Assembly: GCA_902569055.1 (NCBI GenBank)
Contig: CACFSU010000001.1
Coordinates: forward strand, 43,919-107,918
DNA from: an uncultured Pelagibacteraceae bacterium
Lineage (GTDB): Bacteria; Pseudomonadota; Alphaproteobacteria; Pelagibacterales; Pelagibacteraceae
Direction: 5' to 3'
Length of the DNA stretch: 64,000 bases
Positions 57,214 through 64,000 of the stretch are shown piece after piece. The notes beneath the pieces are model-generated. The model worked only from the letters and a program-made list of their open reading frames with translations, was not told the origin of the DNA and made no database searches. Numbering within the stretch: the stretch's first letter is position 1; every line of letters begins with the position of its first letter. Position numbers and translations under genes: made by a program.

Positions 57214-57957
57214 ATGATAAAATTCAATTACCTTAAATTATCAAATTTTAAAAAAATTAGATATTTGATAAACTATAAAAAAGACAGTACTTACATTATT
57301 TTTCTTCATGGTTTTATGTCTAATCTAGAGGGAAAAAAACCGAAAGCCTTTTTAAATTTTGCAAAAAAAAATAAACTTGGATTTCTAGCTTTTGAATACT
57401 CAGGTCATGGAAAATCATCTGGTAAATTCACTAATGGAAATATTTCAAAATGGAGTAAAGAAGCCGAGATAGTTATCAAAAAATTAATTAAAAAAAATAA
57501 AATAATTTTAATTGGATCAAGTATGGGCTCCTGGATATCACTTAATATGTTTAAAATTTTTAATAAACAAATTAAAGGTTTTTTAGGTATTGGGTCTGCT
57601 CCAGAATTTTTAGAGAACTTAATGTGGAAAAAATTTCCAAGAGAAATGAAAAAGGAAATTATTAAAAAAGAGATTATTAATTTAAAACATGGTGAACATG
57701 AATATCCAATAACGTATCAATTAATTAAAGATGGAAGAAAAAATAAAATTTTAAATAAAACTATTTTAAAAAAAATAAAAGTTACAATGATTCATGGCGA
57801 ACAAGATAAGTCTGTTCCACCGAATTATTCAAAAAAAGTTTTAAAAATTTTTAAAAAAGCAAAAAAGAAATTAGTTATTATTAAAAATGGTGATCATAGC
57901 CTCTCTTCAAAAAAATGGCTAAAAAGATTAATTAAAGAATTAAGTTATATTATTTAA
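57214..57957 (+). CDS. Alpha/beta hydrolase
   Basis: A serine hydrolase fold of 247 aa. IIFLHGFMSNLEGKK gives the oxyanion HG motif, and LAFEYSGHGKSSGKF is a typical second block. The nucleophile elbow is IGSSMGSWISL (GxSxG, about residue 110). The acid Asp is probably in HGEQDKSVPP and the His in NGDHSLSS. This pattern resembles ABHD10-like thioesterases common in alphaproteobacteria. The substrate is unknown. It is divergent from the GT4 gene, and its stop shares TTAA with convergent gltB. Confidence 0.88.
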   Translation: MIKFNYLKLSNFKKIRYLINYKKDSTYIIFLHGFMSNLEGKKPKAFLNFAKKNKLGFLAFEYSGHGKSSGKFTNGNISKWSKEAEIVIKKLIKKNKIILIGSSMGSWISLNMFKIFNKQIKGFLGIGSAPEFLENLMWKKFPREMKKEIIKKEIINLKHGEHEYPITYQLIKDGRKNKILNKTILKKIKVTMIHGEQDKSVPPNYSKKVLKIFKKAKKKLVIIKNGDHSLSSKKWLKRLIKELSYII

Positions 57958-60900
57958 CTAACTTCTTTTATAATTTTATTTAAAGTTATTGGGTTTTCTA
58001 GTTTGTTCAGCATTTCTTTAGGACATACTTGAATAAAGTTTTCTATTTCTTTTTCAAAATTATCTAAAATTCTTTTTGATAATTGTGAATTGGTTTCTAA
58101 ATAATGTTCGTTTATTAATTTTTTTAAATAATTAATCCAATAATCTGTTTCTATTTGTTGCCATATTACTGAGTCTTCATTTACTTTTTTTTCAAAGTCT
58201 TTTGACTGTTCATAAATAAAAGCCATTCCACCTGTCATGCCAGCTGCAAAATTATCTCCTACATTTCCAAGTATTACTACAGTTCCACCAGTCATATATT
58301 CACAACCATTAGAGTCACATCCCTCTATGACCGTAGTTGCTCCAGAATTTCTAACTGCAAATCTTTCACCCGCTTGTCCTGCTGCAAAAAGTTTTCCAGA
58401 TGTAGCTCCATAAAGTACAGTATTTCCAATAATTGTATTTTCATTAGATAATAAATTGCTTTCATCAGATAGTTTAATTGATATTGTTGCACCAGAAAGG
58501 CCTTTCCCCACATAATCATTAGCATCACCTTTTAAAATTAATTTCAAACCTTTAGTAGAAAATGCACCAAAAGACTGACCTGCAGAACCTTTAAAATTTA
58601 ATGTCAAAATCCCATCTATAAGATTTTCATATCCATATTTTTTATAAAGATGATGAGAAATTCTAGTTCCAACAGCTCTATTAATATTTTTTATTAAATA
58701 TTCTTTTTCAATTTTTTCAGACTTGTCTAAAGCATTTTCTATTTCTGGCCAAATCTTTTGATCTAGGGTATCTGGTACTGCATTAATCTCTTGAACTTCA
58801 CAATATCTTTTATTCTCTCCTGAATCAGCTTGAACGAACAGAGGATTTAAATCTAGATCATCTAAATTTGGTGAAGCTTTGCTAACTTGCATCAAAAGAT
58901 CTGTTCTTCCTATTATTTCATTTAAAGATTTAAACCCTAATTCAGCTAAAATTTCTCTTACTTCGGTTGCTATAAAAGTAAATAAATTTACAATTTTTTC
59001 AGGAGTTCCTTCAAATTTTTCCCTTAATTTTTCATCTTGGGTACAAACTCCGACAGGACAAGTATTAGAATGACATTGTCTAACCATAATGCATCCCATT
59101 GCAACTAATGCCGTAGTTGCAACTCCATATTCTTCTGCTCCCATCATAGCTGCAATGACAACATCTCGACCAGTTTTTATTCCTCCATCAGTTCTTAGAG
59201 TAACTTTATGTCTTAGATTATTTAAAGTTAAAACTTGATTTGCTTCAGTAAGGCCCATTTCCCAAGGTATGCCAACATATTTAACGCTTGTTTGAGGAGT
59301 TGCTCCGGTACCTCCATTATGTCCTGAAATTAAAATAATGTCAGCTTTAGCTTTGGCTACACCTGCAGCAATTGTTCCTACCCCAGAAGATGCTACAAGT
59401 TTAACTCCAATTCTTGCATTAGGGTTTATTTGTTTAAGATCATAAATTAATTGAGCTAAATCTTCTATTGAATAAATATCATGATGTGGGGGAGGTGAAA
59501 TTAAAGTGACCCCTGGAGTAGAATGTCTTAATCTAGCAATTTCCTTTGTAACTTTAAAACCTGGTAACTGTCCACCTTCTCCAGGTTTGGCTCCCTGAGC
59601 TATTTTGATTTCAATTTCGTTGCAGTTATTTAAATAATTTATAGTTACACCAAATCTAGCAGAGGCAATTTGTTTTACTCTTGAATTTGCACTATCTCCA
59701 TTATCTTGACTTTTAAATCTAATTTCATCTTCTCCACCTTCTCCACTACAAGAAGCTCCTCTAATTCTATTCATTCCGATTGCCAGAGTTTCATGAGCTT
59801 CTTTTGATAAAGCTCCATGAGACATACTCCCACTACCAAAACGTCTTAATATTTCTTTAATTGGCTCAACTTCATTAACGTCTATTGAAGAGCCTAATTT
59901 TTTCTTTCTAAAATCAATTAAATCTCTTAAGTTTATTGGTGGTAAATTATAAATTCCTTCAACATATTTTTTATATGCATGATAAGAATTTGATCCTACA
60001 GCACTTTGTAATAAATGAATTAATTTTCCTTGATATTGATGTGTCTCACCATTTTTTCTATATCGGTAAATTCCACCTATAGGTAAAACAGTATCTGAAC
60101 TTTCAAATGCTTCTTTATGAATGGCTCTTATTTTTTTTTCAATACCCAGTAAACCAATTCCTGAAATTTTAGAAATTACCCCAGGGAAGAAATCATCGAC
60201 AATAGTTCTACTCAAACCTACTGTTTCAAAATTACAACCACCCCTGTAAGAACTTAACACAGAAATTCCCATCTTTGACATTATCTTTAATAAACCTGCG
60301 TTAACTGATTCAATATATCTTGCAACACATTCATCATAACTAAATTTACCAAATAATTTTTTTTCAAACCTTTGAAATAAACTATCAAAAGCCAAATAAG
60401 GATTGACTGTTGTAGCACCTACGCCAATTAAAGTTGCAAAGGAATGGGTATCTAGTGCATCACCAGATTGAACATTTATAGAAACATATCCTCTTAATTT
60501 TTTTTGAATTAAAAATGAGTTTACTGCTCCAACACATAATAAAATTGGAATTGGGAGTTTTTCTGATGATAAATTTTTATCACTTAATATTAATTGTGTA
60601 ATTCCTTGTCTAACTGCAATTTCAGCTTCTTTTTGTAAATTGTTAATTGCTGTTGTTAGTGTTTCTTTTTTAGAAAAAGTACAATCAATAATTATTGAAT
60701 TTTGTCCAAAAAAATTAATAAATTTTTCAAATTGTGTGTTTGATAATATTGGATTATTTAGTACATAAATATTTTCTTTTGTGAGGGTATCAAAATCTAA
60801 AATATTCCCAAGATTTCCAAATCTTGTCTTTAAACTCATCACTTTATTTTCTCTTAAGGAGTCAATTGGAGGATTCGTTACCTGACTAAAATTTTGTCTA

Positions 60901-62459
60901 AAAAAATGATATAAAGGCCTATATTTATCTGACAAAACAGCTAAAGGAGTATCGTCTCCCATAGAGCCCGTTGCCTCTTTAGCGTCTTCTGCCATAGGGT
61001 GTAATATCAATTCTAGATCCTCAAGACTAATACCAAAAGTATGTTGTCTTCTTCTCAAATCTTCACCTGAAAAGTTATTTTTTTCAGCAGAAATTACTAG
61101 CTTATCATCAAGATCAATAATCTGAGAATTAAAATGCTTATATTCCTTTGCTAAATAATCTTTTATTTTTTCATTTGTAAATACTTTTCCTTTTTCAATT
61201 CTTACTCCTATAATTTCACCTGGTCCTAATCTACCTTTTGTGATTATTTTTTTTTCATTTAATGCAATCATTCCTGTTTCTGAACCTGCAAATAAAAGTT
61301 TATCTTTAGTAATTGCATATCTCAGTGGTCTTAATCCATTTCTATCATTTGCTGCAATCACCCATTCATTATCTGTAGCAGCTATTGCTGCTGGTCCATC
61401 CCAAGGTTCCATTGTGCTATTTAAAAAATTAAATAACTGTTGGTGGCTTTTTGGAAGAGTTTTACTTTTTTTAGACCAAGCATCTGGAACTAACATCAGT
61501 TTTGCTAGAGGCGCTGGTTTACCAGATATATTTAATAATTCAAATACATTATCTAAAGCTGCAGAATCTGAGGCTCCCTTTTGAATTACTGGTTTAAGAT
61601 TATTTAAATCCTCAAACAAAGGACTATTCATCTCTTCCTCGTGAACTTTCATCCAATTTTTATTTCCTCTATAAGTATTTATTTCTCCATTATGAGCTAA
61701 GGCTCTAAATGGTTGAGCTAAGTTCCAACTTGGAGCTGTATTAGTAGAAAATCTTTGATGAAAAATTGCGTATCTAGATATAAATCTTTCATCTTTAAGA
61801 TCTAAGTAAAAATCAGCTATTCCCTCAGCCAAAAACATACCTTTGTAAATAATAGACTTAGAGCTTAATGAACAAATGTAAAAATTGTTAAGAGATAAAT
61901 TAAAGGCTTTATTTTCTATTTTTCTTCTAGTTTCATAAATTTTTCGTTCTAATTCTTTATTTAATAAATTTTTATTATTTGATTTAAAAAGCACCTGAAT
62001 AATCTCAGGCATTGTTTGAAAAGCTTTAACACCTAAAACTTTTGGATTTACAGGAACCTGTCTCCAACCAAAAATATTAAAATTATTTTTTGTCAATTCA
62101 CTTTCAACAATTGTCTTACAACTTTCTTGAGCAGTATAATCGTTTTTTGGTAAAAAAATCATCCCTACGCAAATCTCGCAATCATCATACTTGTGTCCAG
62201 TTACCTCTATTTTTTCAACGAAGAAATTTTTTGGAATCTCTAAATGAATTCCAGCACCATCGCCTGTTTTTCCGTCAGCATCTACTGCACCTCTATGCCA
62301 AACTGCTTTTAAAGCTTCAATTCCATATTCAACTACTTGTCTAGTTTTTATACCCATCGTAGATGCAATTAATCCAACTCCGCAAGCATCGTGTTCCATT
62401 TCCGAAGAGTAAACATGATTTTTCTCGAGTAATTTTAAATTTTTATAATATTTTTTCAT
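57954..62459 (-). CDS. gltB: Glutamate synthase (NADPH) large subunit
   Basis: Makes glutamate from glutamine and 2-oxoglutarate. A propeptide of about 26 residues precedes the catalytic N-terminal Cys (HDACGVGLIAS). The class II amidotransferase domain runs to about residue 430 (RFSTNTAPSWNLAQPFRALAHNGEINT). The FMN/synthase domain (about 820-1200) has PGEGGQLPG, ISGHNGGTGATP and the 3Fe-4S cysteines CIMVRQCHSNTCPVGVC. A C-terminal GXGXG beta-helix follows. Length 1501 aa is normal. The gltD stop overlaps its start by one base. Confidence 0.97.
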   Translation of the reverse strand: MKKYYKNLKLLEKNHVYSSEMEHDACGVGLIASTMGIKTRQVVEYGIEALKAVWHRGAVDADGKTGDGAGIHLEIPKNFFVEKIEVTGHKYDDCEICVGMIFLPKNDYTAQESCKTIVESELTKNNFNIFGWRQVPVNPKVLGVKAFQTMPEIIQVLFKSNNKNLLNKELERKIYETRRKIENKAFNLSLNNFYICSLSSKSIIYKGMFLAEGIADFYLDLKDERFISRYAIFHQRFSTNTAPSWNLAQPFRALAHNGEINTYRGNKNWMKVHEEEMNSPLFEDLNNLKPVIQKGASDSAALDNVFELLNISGKPAPLAKLMLVPDAWSKKSKTLPKSHQQLFNFLNSTMEPWDGPAAIAATDNEWVIAANDRNGLRPLRYAITKDKLLFAGSETGMIALNEKKIITKGRLGPGEIIGVRIEKGKVFTNEKIKDYLAKEYKHFNSQIIDLDDKLVISAEKNNFSGEDLRRRQHTFGISLEDLELILHPMAEDAKEATGSMGDDTPLAVLSDKYRPLYHFFRQNFSQVTNPPIDSLRENKVMSLKTRFGNLGNILDFDTLTKENIYVLNNPILSNTQFEKFINFFGQNSIIIDCTFSKKETLTTAINNLQKEAEIAVRQGITQLILSDKNLSSEKLPIPILLCVGAVNSFLIQKKLRGYVSINVQSGDALDTHSFATLIGVGATTVNPYLAFDSLFQRFEKKLFGKFSYDECVARYIESVNAGLLKIMSKMGISVLSSYRGGCNFETVGLSRTIVDDFFPGVISKISGIGLLGIEKKIRAIHKEAFESSDTVLPIGGIYRYRKNGETHQYQGKLIHLLQSAVGSNSYHAYKKYVEGIYNLPPINLRDLIDFRKKKLGSSIDVNEVEPIKEILRRFGSGSMSHGALSKEAHETLAIGMNRIRGASCSGEGGEDEIRFKSQDNGDSANSRVKQIASARFGVTINYLNNCNEIEIKIAQGAKPGEGGQLPGFKVTKEIARLRHSTPGVTLISPPPHHDIYSIEDLAQLIYDLKQINPNARIGVKLVASSGVGTIAAGVAKAKADIILISGHNGGTGATPQTSVKYVGIPWEMGLTEANQVLTLNNLRHKVTLRTDGGIKTGRDVVIAAMMGAEEYGVATTALVAMGCIMVRQCHSNTCPVGVCTQDEKLREKFEGTPEKIVNLFTFIATEVREILAELGFKSLNEIIGRTDLLMQVSKASPNLDDLDLNPLFVQADSGENKRYCEVQEINAVPDTLDQKIWPEIENALDKSEKIEKEYLIKNINRAVGTRISHHLYKKYGYENLIDGILTLNFKGSAGQSFGAFSTKGLKLILKGDANDYVGKGLSGATISIKLSDESNLLSNENTIIGNTVLYGATSGKLFAAGQAGERFAVRNSGATTVIEGCDSNGCEYMTGGTVVILGNVGDNFAAGMTGGMAFIYEQSKDFEKKVNEDSVIWQQIETDYWINYLKKLINEHYLETNSQLSKRILDNFEKEIENFIQVCPKEMLNKLENPITLNKIIKEVS

Positions 62460-63898
62460 TAAGCTACTTTTATCTTCTGATTTACTTTTGATTCTAAATA
62501 TTTTTTGATAGAAACTGCAGCTTCTCTTCCATCTTTAATTGCCCAAACTACTAAAGATGCTCCTCTAACTATATCCCCTGCAGCAAAAACACCTTTTAAA
62601 TTAGTTTCCATGGTATTGAAATCAGTTTTGATTGTCCCCCATTTTGAAACCTGTAATTCTTGAGAGTCAAATAAATTTGGTAAATCTTCAGGATCAAAAC
62701 CTAAAGCTTTAATAATCATATCGGCTTTAATTTCAAACTCTGACCCTTTTTTAATTTCTGGTCTTTTTCTTCCACTTTCATCAGGATCACCTAATTGAAT
62801 TTTATCTACAAGCAAACTTTCAATTTTATTTATACCATTAAATTTTTTTGGACTTGATAACCAAATAAATTCTACTCCTTCTTCTTCTGCATTTGCGACT
62901 TCTCTTGCCGAGCCTGGCATATTTTCTTTATCTCTTCTATATAAGCATTTTACTGATTTAGCTTTCTGTCTTATTGAAGTTCTGACACAATCCATCGCAG
63001 TATCACCACCACCTATTACAACCACATCTTTTCCTTCAGCATTTAAAACTCCTTTATCAAATAATTCAACTTCATCACCTAATCCTTTTTTATTAGAGGC
63101 AGTTAAAAATTCCATAGCTGGAAAAATATTATTCAAATCATTACCAGGTAAATCAACTTCTCTTGCTTTATAAACTCCAGTTGCTATCAACAAGGCATCA
63201 TGTTTTTTTCTTAATTGTTCTAAATTTGAATCTATTCCTACTTCAAAATTTTGAATAAATTCTATACCACTTGATTTTAAAAGTTTCGTTCTTCTCTCAA
63301 CTACAAATTTTTCTAATTTAAAATTAGGTATTCCATAAATTAAAAGACCTCCTGGACGATCATAACGATCATAAATAGTAATTTTATACCCACTTTTTCT
63401 TAACTGCTCTGCTGCTGCTAGACCAGCTGGACCTGCCCCTATAATTCCTACACTTTGTGATTTTTCAAATTCAATGTTTAATGGTTTAACCCATCCTTGT
63501 TCCCAAGCTTTATCAGTAATATACTTTTCTACGGAGCCGATAGTGACTGTTCCATGCCCAGATTGTTCTATTACACAGTTCCCTTCGCATAGTCTGTCTT
63601 GTGGACAAATTCTTCCACAAACTTCGGGCATATTATTAGTACTTTGAGATAATTCATATGCTTCTTGAATTCTTCCTTCAGCAGTTAATTTTAACCAATC
63701 AGGAATATTATTACTTAAAGGGCAATGAATTTGGCAAAATGGAACTCCACATTGAGAACATCTGCTTGCTTGTTCTTTTGCTTTATCTTTAATAAAATCT
63801 TCATATATTTCATTAAAATCAGATTTTCTTTTTTTAATTTCTCTTTTAGGTGGATTTTGTTGACCTATTTTTACAAATTTTAACATTTTATCAGTCAT
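62459..63898 (-). CDS. gltD: Glutamate synthase small subunit
   Basis: Passes electrons from NADPH via FAD and Fe-S clusters to GltB. The N-terminus has CSQCGVPFCQIHCPLSNNIPDWL and CGRICPQDRLCEGNC (4Fe-4S ligands). The FAD loop is VGIIGAGPAGLAAAEQL, the NADPH loop VVVIGGGDTAMDCVRTS, and GVFAAGDIVRGASLVVWAI closes the fold. Length 479 aa. The gltD-gltB operon is the main ammonia-assimilation outlet in the window. A palindrome lies about 59 bases upstream of its start. Confidence 0.97.
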   Translation of the reverse strand: MTDKMLKFVKIGQQNPPKREIKKRKSDFNEIYEDFIKDKAKEQASRCSQCGVPFCQIHCPLSNNIPDWLKLTAEGRIQEAYELSQSTNNMPEVCGRICPQDRLCEGNCVIEQSGHGTVTIGSVEKYITDKAWEQGWVKPLNIEFEKSQSVGIIGAGPAGLAAAEQLRKSGYKITIYDRYDRPGGLLIYGIPNFKLEKFVVERRTKLLKSSGIEFIQNFEVGIDSNLEQLRKKHDALLIATGVYKAREVDLPGNDLNNIFPAMEFLTASNKKGLGDEVELFDKGVLNAEGKDVVVIGGGDTAMDCVRTSIRQKAKSVKCLYRRDKENMPGSAREVANAEEEGVEFIWLSSPKKFNGINKIESLLVDKIQLGDPDESGRKRPEIKKGSEFEIKADMIIKALGFDPEDLPNLFDSQELQVSKWGTIKTDFNTMETNLKGVFAAGDIVRGASLVVWAIKDGREAAVSIKKYLESKVNQKIKVA

Positions 63899-63920
63899 AT
63901 TTTTTAAAAATTTTAGGTAA

Positions 63921-63926
63921 ATTATA
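63921..63926 (-). promoter_or_regulatory. gltD: Candidate -10 box of gltD-gltB
   Basis: CGTATAATTTACC on the minus strand contains TATAAT 23 bases before the gltD ATG. No strong -35 lies at the right distance (GGCTTT at about 17 bases), which would fit an activator-dependent promoter using the palindrome upstream. A second TATAAT exists at 63977-63982, so the promoter choice is uncertain. Confidence 0.35.
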
Positions 63927-63956
63927 CGTTGATTTACTTTAATAAAGCCTAAAATA

Positions 63957-63973
63957 AGTCAATAGTATTGACT
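63957..63973. promoter_or_regulatory. Perfect 17-base palindrome upstream of gltDB, candidate operator
   Basis: AGTCAATA-G-TATTGACT is a perfect 8+1+8 inverted repeat. It lies 59-75 bases upstream of the gltD start, with no coding sequence between. Size and symmetry are those of a dimeric transcription-factor site. The regulator cannot be named from this sequence. Confidence 0.5.
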
Positions 63974-64000
63974 AAAATTATATAGAAAATGGCTTTGTTA

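Noticed and set aside
61240-61584. Plus-strand 114-aa ORF and other long plus-strand frames opposite gltB
   Set aside because: Antisense shadows of a fully conserved gltB. No family features or ribosome sites.
63899-64000. Riboswitch in the gltD leader
   Set aside because: The distance between likely promoter and start is too short, and no glycine- or SAM-type conserved core is visible.

Overview
This window is a gene-dense, very AT-rich stretch of bacterial chromosome. It is best read as Pelagibacterales (SAR11)-type alphaproteobacterial DNA. The evidence is the extreme AT bias with lysine/asparagine/isoleucine-rich proteins, near-zero intergenic spacing, and genes or gene orders typical of Alphaproteobacteria: short HisG with HisZ, DUF2948 between murA and hisD, a RegB-type kinase, the BolA/J-protein/CobS/CobT block, an NDUFA9-like reductase beside RNase D, and a tRNA-His that lacks G-1. 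I see no prophage, insertion sequence, CRISPR array, rRNA operon or replication origin. No gap without a gene exceeds 300 bases.

Layout, region by region. (1) 1-5237: the end of an NDUFA9-like reductase, RNase D, then kdsD, lptC and lptB for lipopolysaccharide precursor synthesis and export, and aroA. (2) 5360-12857: ribosomal protein S1, IHF beta, pyrF, trpF, trpB, trpA, accD and folC, a tight co-directional run. (3) 12854-16589: thioredoxin and a cluster of DNA-processing genes (SbcB-type exonuclease I, an MGME1-like PD-(D/E)XK exonuclease, RmuC). (4) 16624-24460, mostly minus strand: hisG, hisZ, hisS and tRNA-His, a small ORF, cspA, tRNA-Phe, infA, hisD, DUF2948, murA, dcd and two tiny lysine-rich genes. 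(5) 24561-32889: tRNA-Thr, a VTT-type membrane protein, rpmH-rnpA-yidD-yidC, argB, a HAD phosphatase, dapD, dapE, a histone-deacetylase-like amidohydrolase and a SET-domain protein. (6) 32869-37004, minus strand: truA, fmt, def, then an uncharacterised secreted protein with a small membrane protein. (7) 37062-42225: aroK, aroB, BolA, J-protein, cobS, cobT. (8) 42222-57171, minus strand: regB, gyrB, tRNA-Ser, two sugar genes, lepA, pheT, pheS, rplT, rpmI, infC, thrS and a glycosyltransferase. (9) 57214-63898: an alpha/beta hydrolase and gltB/gltD, with a perfect palindrome upstream of gltD.

Most genes are core metabolism and translation: shikimate/tryptophan, histidine, diaminopimelate/lysine, arginine and glutamate synthesis, initiation factors, aminoacyl-tRNA synthetases, fMet processing and ribosomal proteins. 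Operons are packed by start/stop overlaps. Three convergent gene pairs end on the same TTAA tetramer.

The points most worth a second look are: the MGME1-like/ExoI/RmuC nuclease cluster; TrpA and TrpB that differ together from the family at catalytic and interface positions; a hisS start codon only four bases after the CCA of tRNA-His; a tRNA-Thr with a non-canonical T-loop; CobS/CobT with no cobalamin genes in sight; a deacetylase-like/SET-domain gene pair; and several small genes missing from the ORF track. All family assignments come from motif recognition by eye. No database search was possible.
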